DNA of 41,179 nt from Nephromyces sp. MM_2019 (Eukaryota > Apicomplexa > Aconoidasida > Nephromycida), in assembly GCA_015657535.1 (NCBI GenBank), contig JADHZB010000217.1:1-41179 (forward strand). Direction: 5' to 3'. The notes beneath the pieces were generated by a model. That model did not search any database. It saw nothing but the letters and a program-made list of their open reading frames with translations, and had not been told where the DNA came from. The translations under genes were made by a program, and so were the position numbers. Of the stretch, positions 12,525 through 23,394 are shown piece after piece (positions within the stretch are counted from its first letter, which is position 1; each line of letters starts with the position of its first letter).

Positions 12525-13098
12525 TCAGGGTATTGAATTTGCAAGCGAGGAGTCCATTCTATTATTTATTTCCATAAGAAAAACCTTCTGAGGCAACAAG
12601 CTCCTAAAAATATATGCCGACCCCATGCATTCCACTTCGAGAATGTTGTCCTTTTTTTCCTTCGCGCTTGCTATCGTACTACCTGCGTTAATCATGGACC
12701 TCAATGTCATTAACAAGCTTTTGATTGGCGCTGCCTCCTGCCAAGCTCGTAAAATATAAATAATTCCTGGGTTATTGGACCAAGAGGCTTCCATCCTTAT
12801 TTTCATCTAATTTTGCCCCTACGTTGTACCAAAAACTGTGCACATTGCGTCATATAACAGGTACAGGCAGACCTTCAATGTTAGGAATATATATCTGTTG
12901 ATATCTGTATTTCCAAAACATTTAGAAACAGGTATAGAGAGCCTGTCGTTTGCAGATAAGCAATAAAAATACAATTCCAAGCCTGCCCTAGTCAGCTGGT
13001 ATCACCTTCAGTTTTTTGGCTATCGAGTAGGTACCTTCTTTTATGCTGCAGGTATGCAGCGGTAAGCCAGTTCGGAAGTAGAGATGTAACGAAACTAA
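12525..13098 (-). CDS. C-terminal exons of an unknown gene
   Basis: Reading the minus strand, exons 13098(or 13094)-13035, 12904-12873 and 12806-12525 join in phase and stop with TGA at 12525. The last exon opens after a TTAG acceptor and codes about 93 residues. These include NNPGIIYILRAWQEA and a run resembling alternating helices and strands (SLLMTLRSMI, then ILEVECMG). The arrangement loosely recalls roadblock/longin-type folds, but that is only an impression. Introns are 130 and 66 bp. No 5' end is assigned. Protein-like frames further up at 13.3-13.5 kb may be earlier exons but could not be joined. Confidence 0.45.
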
Positions 13099-14056
13099 CT
13101 TTAGAGAAGCTCAACGAGCTCCTCAGAGGATCATAACGAAAGAGAGCAGTTTAATTTAAAGGCTACATGGTATTGCAAAAAAGACTCAAACAAAAGCGAA
13201 ATGTGCTAATATTGTATATTCCAATCCAGCAAATAAGGTACTGTATCGATATGCTAAAAACCTTCTTGCCTGCGGTGTACCCTTAATAGAGTTTCGGGAT
13301 AGCGATACTCCTCGAAAAATATCTTAGCACAATTCCAAAAGGAAGTTTCTTAACTTTAACTGAATTCAGAAGCCTTGCTAGACATGATTTCCCAGTGGTA
13401 CATCATTCAAAATACCAAAACAAAGTATTTAGAATGTAGGAGTTTGGTGTAATCTCGGTATTCCCAAGCTCTCATATAACCTAAGACGCTTTCTAAGTTC
13501 CAAACCAGTCTCTGCAGTTAACAAGGTACATGCACCACAACATGAGGCTGAGGTACATGGCAGCCAGAAAAGCAACTGATCACGCTTGAAAAGGACCAGC
13601 CTATTCCATTGGCATGAATCATGCAGTAAATATTAGTAATCATGCACAAGTTGACTGAGCCAATCTCTATTGTCATAAAAAGTCAAGGGCACTGGTGAGA
13701 GGTTCAGTTATTCCAGCAAAGAGTAATGCACTGTAATGCCTATCAGAAAATATCGCCGGCACTATTGAAGGCCATAATCAGACCATAGGCGAAATTAGAA
13801 AGCTGAGGTGCCCCACAGCCTGTTGATATACGCATTTTGGCCAATTTAAAGGGTGCTAACCATCAACAAAAAAGGTATTGAACTATGGGGTTAGCTGTTG
13901 TAACACCAGTTGTAACACTCCGGAGCAAAAAAGGTCCATAACGGGGAATTTTGCAGAGATACTAAATATCTCAGGTATGTGGAAGTTTATAGACACAAGC
14001 GTGAAATTCTTCCCAATATACTAGGCCTTGCGGTACTAAAAAAAATGTAAAAATAA
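13099..14056. other. unresolved stretch, possible upstream exons of the 12525-13098 gene
   Basis: Minus-strand open stretches of 35-45 codons occur near 13.53-13.44 kb and 13.38-13.29 kb. They are not bounded by splice sites that keep phase with each other, so I do not call them. Confidence 0.35.
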
Positions 14057-14799
14057 TCAAGCGTTATCCAAAATCATGACCTTAAAAGTTGCGTACGCCG
14101 CTAAAGAGAGAACGATCTCTATTAATGCTGCTTCGCATTTTTTTCTTGGCAGCAATCAAGTTGAAACATTTTAATGCGAATTTTCAGTTACTTACTCTTA
14201 GTTACGTCCAAACCTCCGCCTGTTTCCAAAATTTCATTTGGAGTAGTCTTGTTTTCTAAAAAATATTCATTTGCTGCTTCAACTATATCTACGCCTAATT
14301 TAACATTTTTACTAGCCATAACTTCCGCACATGCTTCCAATTCTAGTCCTGCTTCAACTATATTCACGTCAGTTTTTTCTTCTACAAAGCTTTCATTGAT
14401 TTCCCAAGTCTCACTAGATTCCAAAACTTCAGGCGCTAGCTTAGCAGCTTTTACTTCAGCAGAGTTTTTTACATCAAAATTTCCTGTTTCGTCCGTCTTG
14501 GCAACCGGTATAATTTGTTCGAACTCTTCTAACCTGCCACTTCGGCTTTTTCATCACCCTCAAAAATATTCTTGACCTCTACTGCTCAAGCTGTCTTCGC
14601 GTTCTTAAAAGCTTCGGGGTCATCTCGAGCTATCATGTTTTCGCTAAATTCCCCATTTCTGCCACTTGAATACAATGCATTATTAGCATAGGCTTGCACA
14701 GGTGATTCAAGCTTTGCATGGGTAGCGCTAGAGCTTTGCTGCATCAATTGCTTCCAAGGATCTTCAACAAATTCTGAAGAATAAAGCTTCGATGGCTCC
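14057..14799 (-). CDS. acidic protein of unknown function, disrupted or with extra small introns
   Basis: A minus-strand block starts after a TTTTTTGCAG acceptor at 14799, runs to a GTAAGT donor after 14196, and is followed in phase by a last exon 14100-14057 (stop TGA). The 95-bp intron is well bounded. The translation is rich in Glu, Ala and Val (for example NIVEAGLELEACAEVM). Inside the block, one in-frame TGA and one frame change interrupt an otherwise continuous coding pattern. Either it is a decaying gene or short unrecognised introns (one phase-consistent solution uses 62 and 48 bp) remove them. I recognise no family. Upstream exons are unknown. Confidence 0.45.
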
Positions 14800-15441
14800 C
14801 TGCAAAAAATTTCATTTAACGGTTACATGTATAACTCCTAGTCAAAAAGAGGTTGTTTAAGGCAGCATCGATAAATATCATATACATAATGACGGAAGAT
14901 CAATACAATTAAAGAGGAGAGCCCCAACAAATACATGAATTTTGACGAATCATTGACAAAGGAAGTAAGGAAAATTTTTTCGATGGCACGCTTATACGTA
15001 TGCGAATACAAAGTACTATGGAAGCTTCGTTAGCAAGTTTGGCTATCGGGCAGAATTCCGTTCACGCAAAGGTTGCAGTAACTATTATGGAATGCGATTG
15101 GAAGTCCCAATGAAAGTCACTCTTTAATGCGTTTGAAGATACATAATACAAAAAATCTTATAGCTTTCAAAAAGGTTCATAGGGTGCTTTGCCAAAGGCA
15201 GTATGACGTTAATATGGCTAAACTGCTTCATCAGATGTGATATTATCGTGAAATCTAATCAGATGAGCAACGAACCACAGTTCATTTTATAGCCGCTAGC
15301 AAGCATCAGATATAACTGTCCTGCTGAGGCCTTACGATGCTCATGCTCTTATAAACGTAAAATAATAAATATATCACGCAGAAAAAAATTTCATACGGGG
15401 CAACTTACTTTGATAGTGCTCCAGAAGGAAATCTAATCGGG
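14800..15441. other. no gene seen
   Basis: Short frames only. Probably intron or intergenic DNA between minus-strand exons. Confidence 0.45.
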
Positions 15442-15608
15442 CTATAAACCCCCCCTTGAGGGCGAAATCGTTTTTTTCCTAGTAGAGCAAAGAAATTTTA
15501 TATAGCATCCTTGATTAGTAGAAACGCAAAAAATGCTCATTAAATAGATGGTAAACAAAGGTAATCCAATTAAAAAATACTCTTGGAGGTTTAAATTGCT
15601 CACAAAAA
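15442..15608 (-). CDS. possible last exon of a small membrane protein
   Basis: A minus-strand open stretch starts at a strong acceptor (GTGCTGCAG before 15608) and ends with TAG at 15442. It encodes a hydrophobic span around QEYFLIGLPLFTIYLMSIF followed by a basic tail (STRKKTISPSR), the pattern of a membrane segment with a cytosolic end. The earlier exons are not identified. The opposite strand is also open here (15548-15787, Lys-rich because it is A-rich) but lacks splice boundaries. Confidence 0.3.
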
Positions 15609-17384
15609 CTGCAGCACAAATTAAAAACACTTCTAAAAGTGCTTATATACATAATATTCCAGGGAAAGTGAAATTAATTTATCACGGACTAATTGACAGC
15701 TATATAAAGAAATGGAGAGGGGGTCTCATCAAACGAGCATATATGGTCCTACTTAGCAGCAAATTTTCAAAGCATCAACAAATATAGATCAGATTTTGAA
15801 ATTTATTTAGCCATAGATCTATTGCAAGCTTTGCGCTTGGTATATAGCAGTGCTCCATATAGCGAAATACTGTATAACAGCAAGGCTCATTCCTTTAAGC
15901 TTTGATAGCTACACAAATCCTACACCCTTAATATTTTTTTTGCGGACACCAGCATAAGCAGAGCGCTTGAGAGAAATTTTATTTACACCGAAAAATGTAT
16001 TAATCTAAAAAGTAAACTCCAGAGCAGTGTCAAATTTAGCAGAAGTGTTTTTCTAAGTTCATGCAACTTAGCAAATTAAAGTATTCCTGCAAAGCAACAA
16101 GTTTGGAAACATACGTCAGCAACTAGAGAGGCTATTCTATCACAACAGGTTGTCGTGGCAAAGTTATTTTTAAAAATAAGGAATCCAGCCAGCGTCTTCA
16201 AGTGTTTTTCATATGCTTGTGACCAATTACAACAAAAAAACATATATAATTAAGGCAGATGTCAACAAAGTAGCTATCCAGTCAAGTCAATAGTGCAGTC
16301 GAAGTTTTACCTAATGTGAGCAATCACTATGAAACACACTAGGATGGATGCAAGGTAACGCTTAAAGCAAATGCTTTCGCTTCAAAAGCCTCGGTTTTAT
16401 ATCTAAATAACCGAAGCTTTAATAGGTGCAGCAAGAAACTAACGATAACTCTTCGAGCTGGTGGTGAAAAACAAAGGTTTTCACCGGCTTAATTACATCA
16501 CGAAAATTACAGACCACTAAAACACTGCTAAGGCGAAGTATCACGCAAAAAATAAGAAGCAGGGAAACATCAAACAGCTGGAAAAATCAGTATCGCGCCA
16601 CAAAACCTACTTTTATTTACCAAGAATTCCAATTATCCACAAGTAAAACAATATGTCATATTTATCTAAATGAAGGGGGAATTATTGAAGGTACGTCACT
16701 CTTCATATTACCTACAATGCAGCTATCGCCGCAACAGCATAGTAACTTTAATAGCACAAACTACAATTTAATATCAGATACCACTAAATTTCACAGGGAG
16801 GACACTATCATGCATCATGCCATCAAGTTCATAACTCAAACGAAGAATAATTGGCCCAGTGGCAGCAGTTTTCCAAAAGTGTGAACTATAAAAATAAAAG
16901 TAATAGCCTTCCAGGCTTGATTTAACAAGAATATTGGTCTTAAAACAAAAAAATTAAAGTGATAGCCGAGCTTTAGTTAGGGGGGCTGCTACCGCTTCTA
17001 CTCAGGATAGCTCATGGTGCACGGTAACTATAAAATGGCTCGAGTAATAAAAGACCTACATAACTCCGCAATCTCTCGAAGTAGCTCCAAACTGCCGCTG
17101 CTAGCGAACGAAAGCTGGTTGCTCAAAAGGACTGAAGTAACATCCCAAAAGCAGCAGAGGAACGATATCGCCCCAGATGAAAACTACTTGAAGAAGCTTT
17201 CTCACATAATTCACGAAGCTATCATGATATATTTCTCTGCTCAGAGACACACAATAAATTTACACAGTTTTACGCAAAATTTTAGTGTTAGGAACGACTT
17301 CATGCTTCCTCATTAATTATAAGCCTGGTGAATACAAGACACTGCCATACATAACGTATCTTGTAATACCAACCCTCCCTTAAG
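15609..17384. other. unresolved region
   Basis: Nothing convincing. A plus-strand frame of 100 codons at 17014-17316 and a minus-strand frame over the same bases both look protein-like, so neither is called. Confidence 0.4.
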
Positions 17385-17749
17385 CTAGTAAGTTCGAATG
17401 ATTCCGGCAGAAGGGTAAGTCCAGCCTTCAAAACGAACGTCTGTGTATGACAAAAACATATTAGTGTTAAGAGTTTAAAAGATAAATTTCCCTAACCTCG
17501 GGAAAAGAATCGGTTGCCATAGGCTTCTCCGCGGTTCCTGTCATATGGGATTCGTCGGAAGTTATCTGTGGAATAGTACTGACCTCCTGATAAGTTTTGA
17601 GGATGTAGGGGAGGTGGAGGGGGACGAAATGGCTGGAATGTGGGCAGGATGGGGCGATTTAAAGGGTTACGGTTAGGATTTGCTTCATATGCCCCCGTGG
17701 GGGAAGGCATATTTTGCTGTCTGCTTCGAGGTATGTTTTCCCCCCGCAT
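17385..17749 (-). CDS. small Pro/Arg/Gly-rich protein, unknown function
   Basis: Minus-strand exons 17749-17497 and 17440-17385 (56-bp intron, acceptor TACACAG) give 102 residues ending in TAG. The ATG is preceded in frame by a stop, so the N-terminus is firm. The protein has a proline stretch (FRPPPPPLHP, about residues 41-50), then Tyr/Arg/Gly-rich sequence (YDRNRGEAYGNRF) and a conserved-looking tail, VRFEGWTYPSAGIIRTY, that exists only if the intron is removed. Such composition is common in RNA-binding or RNP-associated proteins, but no domain is recognised. It faces the plus-strand gene at 17801 with 51 bp between start codons. Confidence 0.55.
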
Positions 17750-17800
17750 TTTTAATGTCGGGCAGTATTCATCTTCAACAGTGAAACCAGAATAATTTTG
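17750..17800. promoter_or_regulatory. 51-bp divergent intergenic spacer
   Basis: Only 51 bases separate the proposed start codons of two divergently transcribed small genes. If both models are right, this spacer must hold both 5' leaders or promoters. No motif was recognised. Confidence 0.4.
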
Positions 17801-18140
17801 ATGAAAGAGTACCTAGCTTCAAATACACACGCTAGTATCCCGTGGAATGCGCCTGATTTCAGTTATCTAGAAAATATCTCCAGGGTTAAGAATACAAATG
17901 CAGTTTATGAGTATATTTTTCGGTGCGGTATATGGGGCATACAGTATCTAGTACCAAGCACTAAGCAAAATGTCGAGCCTTGCATATTTACACAGCTTGT
18001 GTATTATTTGGGTGAGAATATGCTTTAGCTCAATATATATACGTGTTTCTTTCTCTTGGGTATGCAATAAAATCTGATATCCTCTTGCAGGGAATTATTG
18101 CCGAAGTCACCTCCATTATCTGTATATTTCAGTAACATAA
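17801..18140 (+). CDS. small two-exon protein, unknown function
   Basis: Exons 17801-18011 and 18091-18140 give 86 residues ending in TAA. The 79-bp intron has a GTGAGA donor and a T-rich CTCTTGCAG acceptor and keeps phase. The sequence is Tyr/Asn-rich with a hydrophobic helix-like middle (YIFRCGIWGIQYLVP) and ends HYLYISVT. No signal peptide or known domain is visible. It could also be the 5' part of a larger gene if exon 2 is spliced further. Confidence 0.5.
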
Positions 18141-18806
18141 TATAAAGATAATTCTTAAGATTCTATACAAAATTTCTGATTATTTCCAAAGGTGACACCG
18201 CATCGCCACCTTCAAATTTCTACTGACATTATGTGGCAAGCAACATGTATATAATTGTCGCTTGATAATGTTTATATGTGATAGAATAAGAGCACATGTG
18301 CAGTCGTTAGCGTGCTTCAGTTAAAACCCAGCAAGAAAGGTTACGGTTCTGCTTGATTACAAAACACGGTACACGTCAGGACCTGGGAAGTTCATAATGC
18401 TCTCCACGGGATTCTATATTTCTAATATTGAGGCCTCTGGTGTAGGATAAATTTCCTATAACTGCCCATTAATTAAGAGCTAATTCGGAATTTAATCACT
18501 CTCGAAATTTTGACAAAAGAAACATAGATGACACAATTCAACACACATGTTGAATTCCTGGGGAGGACTTCATATTATGTTTTTGAAGCAGCCAGTGAAA
18601 TGGCTTGAATAATGCCAAAGTGTTTCGCTGTATATTAAGTTCCTCAAAGGGGGATGCGGCTGCGGAACAACCTATCGGACTTATGAGAGCGTTCACTCTA
18701 GCTACTTCTACCATCGAGAAAATGCCGGTGCTCGTTGACCCGCGTTACATTTTCACTTTTTAATTATATTGAACCAGTTGGTATAACCCAATACCTGTGT
18801 AGATAG
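18141..18806. other. no gene seen
   Basis: Short frames without splice-bounded structure on either strand. Confidence 0.5.
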
Positions 18807-19756
18807 CACATTCAAATTTTGGTGCGGGATGCTTTATATTCTACGGAGGACATTGAGTTACTCCATTGCACCTACTGTTTTTTTATTAAGATTTTTCGTG
18901 TTGCTTTAGAACAGAAAAGATTTACCTCAACAGTTATGGCTGATAATACTTGTGCTCTCGTTCACTTTCTTTTATTCATTTCATGAGCTAATTGCCTCGA
19001 AATAAAGCTCTTTGCACTATCTTTGCAGATATGCCGAGCAATGATTCCGTAAATCTTTGTCATCCTTCAATCTTTTTTTAGGAAAAACTCTATGTTTAGT
19101 TGAGCTTGAAGCCCAGATTGTGGCAACACCGCGGCTACTGTTTTATGGGGGCCCTTATTTTTTGCATCAGAATGTACCAAAACTATGCAAGGCAAACAAA
19201 AAATCTGATTAGACCGAAGGAAGTATGCCAGAAATCTCGTAAAGGAGCTTTAAAGCCCGAGGACATTAGCGCTTTATGGAGTAGCCTTATGCTCTTTTTG
19301 TAACTCAAGGAACGAGCTTTCTGAGTACCCTCCTTGCGCCATCCTCTTTTATAGCAATAGTTCCAAACTAGGGAGCCGTTGATTGTTTGCTGTAATCTTA
19401 AGGCTCTAACTCTAATCTTGCACGCGGATGCACTTATATTATCTTCCTAGCCATATGTGGCTTAATTCAAAAATTGCTATGATTAAATTTTTACGAGCGT
19501 CAAACGCTTTCAAAGCTCCCAGCGTATAAACCGGCTACTATTTCCAGATAATCTGTACACCGCACATGCTCGGCAAACCACACCGATGACACTGCTTCCA
19601 TATATGAGACTAACAGAGAAAATCCGTGGTCAAGGTATTTCCTCTATTCTCCAGCTGCATCTTCATCGCATTACCATGCTTCCAGCGAATTGTGTGGCAA
19701 TGCTGCCTGCATTACTTTGCAACCCTGTAATAATGCGCAATTTGTCATGCGCTTAA
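18807..19756 (+). CDS. candidate exons of an unknown plus-strand gene
   Basis: Three plus-strand blocks look coding: 18807-18986 (59 codons after an AG, containing IELLHCTYCFFIKIFRVAL), 19083 onward after a TTTTTTTAG acceptor (two frames possible), and 19548-19756. The last follows a TTTCCAG acceptor and contains PYMRLTEKIRGQGISSILQL before TAA. Splicing 19083-19240 to 19548 keeps phase in one frame. The blocks are listed together because no full chain could be proven. Function is unknown. Confidence 0.28.
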
Positions 19757-20618
19757 ATTTCTCATCAAAATTTCAAGAGAAAAAATTGCACACGTGCACT
19801 CTGTATGTGCAGAGTAGGTTTTGCAAGTAGGACTTGCAGAGCTATTATAGCAAGTTCCATGGAAATATAATGAAAAATGATTCGGCCTTAATTTTGAGAC
19901 AATGTTTATGCACGCATATCGGCATTTAAGGTTTACACCGATCGCTTCATACATGTGAAGCGTCTCCTATAGGTGGTAGAAATTTAGAGGGTGCGAAAAC
20001 ATGAAGTGGAGGCATCACCTTTAGTTCCTTACGCTAAAGTGCTTTGATGAATTATTTTTGCAAGTTCCTGGGAATTCCCAACCTGAATAGCTATTAATAT
20101 CTCTATCATGTTTGTTTCATGCTTATTGTATAGATATTAATTATTGGGTTTGCGCACAATCTTTTCCAGAATGGTTCCTAAGGTTGCTTGAATGCTCGAA
20201 TAAGAATAACGTGTATCTTCGGCGGACTTATTTTATCTTTTCAGTTTCCGTTACCCCAATTTCTTGACTACAGCAGCACTTTTTGAGCGTCCCCTTGACT
20301 TCACGCGGCAGTGAAGCATGTAATGATTCATTTTATGTGGAGAAGCACAACTTGTGACGGAGTCAGCATGCCCATAGCAACTTTTGAGATTTGATACTGC
20401 TTAGAAGATTTCCAATATACTCCGAAATCGGGCTTCAGGCTTTCGTATAATTCCAAACCTATAAAAGTATTCCCGATAAAAAATTTAGGCCCAAAATTCT
20501 CTTGATGCGGTAAATAGCTGGCTATAGTAAGAAACGGCTAAGCATGCACTCTGCTTACTTTACGAACCGCACAGGCTTCTATTTTTTTCTTCAGAGGGTA
20601 TAGTTTTTAAAAAGTGGA
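19757..20618. other. upstream region of the sirtuin gene, no gene seen
   Basis: No supported exon. A Cys-rich minus-strand frame at 19954-19745 overlaps the plus-strand candidate exon and has no splice support. Confidence 0.45.
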
Positions 20619-22954
20619 ATGAGAGGCACTCGAGAAAAAGCCTACTTTTTACAGCTTCAAAATAGCCTATTTAACCCCTTGAGTGAAGATAGAGTTCTAT
20701 TTATAACTGGAGCAGGTATTCTTATCCTCAGCTGTTACCTTGCTCAATGATGAAGCATATGCATAAGCTTTTCTATGAGTTTACCTCGTCTTGAAGATTT
20801 TTGCATTTAGTCTCAAATATTCGGAGACACCATCCTTTTTTGTTTAATTGCTTGATGTAAGTAACTTTTGTTCTTTTAGCATCTGTAGATACAATTTAGA
20901 AACAAAGAATTGACTGTAATGTCAGAGGGATTTTTTGGCGGCAGAAATTTTATAACGATGCACTTGAGTTATTTTTAGAGTTTCCTTTTGCTTGAGATGT
21001 TGCATGGTACTTCTACAGCTCCTTCTTGAGAACTTTGGTCTTGCAACCGTACCCCCCTGCTTGCTCGACATTGAAGATGCCAGCCCAGTATTTTAAGTGT
21101 TACTTAGGTATATCGGAAGAATCTGGAATACCGCTATATCGCACATCAGGACCTAGGAATAAGAATTGCTCGCCAACTATTTGGTCAAAATTCGTCGAAG
21201 AAAGCTGTACGAAGCTGGCCTTCTTGAACGATCCTGTCAAATGGTAATTCTCGTAAGCAGTCAGTTTTTCGTATATTAAAATAAAACAAAGCTCAATAAA
21301 AAGCTCGCCATACTTGCCTTCATTGCTTCTTTAGGTATAATAAATTTTGGAACACAACACATAATACTGCGGAGACAAGGAATGCAAATCCCAATGATTC
21401 GCACCATCTACTGGCAAAGCTTACTCGGGCCTTTCCGAGCCGTGTACGAGTCATTACTCAGAATGTGGATGGATTACTTCTAAAGTCTGGGTGTTTAGAG
21501 AGCTCTTTAATAGAGGTTCATGGGCGATTAGGAATGTTCCGATGCTTGAACTTTAAGGAGGATTGCCCATGGAGCTCAGATAAAGGTTTAGCAGAGCAAG
21601 AAACATTAAGTGTTGACAGCCTCGACCTCATAAATTATAAGTCCATGCTATCGTGCAATGGATTTAACGTGGATAAACTTTTTCCGCTTAAAGGGAAGCT
21701 TCCTATTTGTCCAAATTGCAAATGCATTTGCATGCCGATGTTGCTGACTTTTGACGAGTCGTATAGTATACACTCTTTTTTCCAATGGAACAGAGCTAAA
21801 AAGTGGATTTTAAGTGCGGATTTATTGGTGTTTGTTGGAACTTCTTTCAGTGTAGGACTAACAGACTTCGCGTTGATGGGTGCTGAAATCAAAGGAAATA
21901 AGCTTGTCTGGTCCATAAATGTAGCTTCCTCGCTTGATATATTATACAACTACAGTGAGCGCCAAAAAATAGCTGTGAAGAAGTTTTTAAGCGGGGATAG
22001 TTATCGTAAACCCCCAAGAAACATCGAGAGCGATTCTACCCACTGTATAATCCCTTCAAATTCCACTCGCCGGCTTTCCACCAAATCGTCTTCTAATGGG
22101 ATTGATTTATGGGAGTTCCCGTTCTTGAAAGTAAATAATATTCAATTAGATGAGCTGGATGAAAGAATAAGTGACCGCGTCATTTGTACTGCTAGGTACA
22201 AGAACGTCGCCCGTTTATCCGGAAAATCAAGCCACACATTACGCTCTTTATGCCCTCCTGAGTTTTGAAATTTGTCTCCTTAGATACTACTGAGGAGTGC
22301 AATATGTCATCTACTTAAACTTGGCATTCTTCGGTGCCAAACAGGGGTAAAAAATGTTTCTTTAATTCCGAAGTTATAAAAAAAATTATGTAGACTGATT
22401 CAGTTACTTAAATAAGAATGGATTAATGTAAAATAGCTGATTTTTTTATGCTTGTGGTTTAGTCTTCCATGCTTCACGCGGAAGCAGGAAGTATTTCCTG
22501 CCATTTCTTTCCGGATTTCCAATGTTTACAGTCAAACTGAACTTAGTGATTCTTATTCCTCGGAGGCTCCAAGTTTTTTCCATTGTTCCTTTACATTTTG
22601 TGCTATCAGATTTGAGGATAACCTTACCTCTGAAAAGGCGAGCGATAAATCTCTACTCGAGAATTTCTTTGATACTTTGCTTACCGTCGTGTAATTGCTG
22701 CTGAGCTAGTACAAAGCAGAAAATTAGGGTTGCCCATGCTAAAAGGGGAGATTGGTGAAACTGTGAGGTACCAAAACTCTAAATGTGTTTACTCAAAATG
22801 GCAAAATAGGCTTCCCATGAATTTAATTGCAGTTGCGAAGGGATGTAAAAAAAGCTCAGCGGCTCTGAAAAATTTTGCGTCGGCAAAATCAACGAATTGG
22901 CAAGAATTTCTGGTTACCGAGTGGGTTGAATTCGCCAATTCCAAAAAACAATAG
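20619..22954 (+). CDS. Sirtuin (NAD-dependent protein deacylase) with C-terminal extension
   Basis: Exons 20619-20715, 21108-21243, 21335-22195, 22463-22690 and 22720-22954 keep phase throughout (518 residues, stop TAG). Sirtuins remove acyl groups from lysines using NAD. Seen in order: TGAGISEESGIP (about residues 30-41, split by intron 1), ITQNVDG (118-124, NAD and ribose contacts), catalytic His140 in EVHG, two zinc Cys pairs (C148/C155 and C203/C206 with CPNC), VGTSFSV (245-251) and a following Asn in WSIN. Departures from the usual family: the post-GIP segment reads LYRTSG instead of the common DFR, and about 47 residues separate the Cys pairs. If exon 3 is not spliced at 22195 it reads to TGA at 22268, giving a 388-residue form. 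The last intron (22691-22719) is only 29 bp. Cell location is unknown. Confidence 0.82.
22691..22719 (+). other. 29-bp intron in the sirtuin extension
   Basis: GTAATT to AAAGCAG, 29 bases. Removing it restores one reading frame between two protein-like exons. Without removal the frame stops at once. An intron of the same length is inferred in the minus-strand gene at 24031-24059. Confidence 0.5.
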
Positions 22955-23394
22955 TAACTGCTCAAGTGGGTCATATTATAAACTTAAAAACTTGGAAATT
23001 TTGACTTTGGTTTTACTTGTGATATCAGACCGGCCGGAGGCCACGCGAAAATGAAGCCAAATATGACTTTTTTTGTTAGCCTGAATAGAAAGATATAAAT
23101 GAGCCAACTTCATATTTTGCCAGTGCGCCTTCAGCCTAGTTTTTGCTTACTTTCCTGACTCCAAATCCTGGCTGTCTGATACGAGATTCCTAGTGCTTTC
23201 TGAACGGCACATTGCTCAAATGTTGCTGCTCCTATTCAATTAAAATATGATTACTTGGGAGGCAGAAAAATATCAGCACAGTAAGCGCCGCCACGAGCAA
23301 AGCATAGTAAAGCCGTAGCAGCAGGTAGCTTCCATCTCTAGACACTGAGGAACAGCAGCTACGGTTTGAAGTTTCTTCGTGGTAAATTGATAGC
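22955..23394. other. intergenic, between convergent genes
   Basis: No supported exon. It separates the sirtuin 3' end from the 3' end of the minus-strand membrane protein gene. Confidence 0.5.

Noticed and set aside
14174..14575. 133-codon plus-strand open frame
   Set aside because: Antisense shadow of the acidic minus-strand exon, which has matching splice sites. The plus-strand product is Ser/Leu/Phe-rich mirror sequence.
17014..17316. 100-codon plus-strand frame
   Set aside because: The minus strand is also open with a splice acceptor, and nothing favours either strand.
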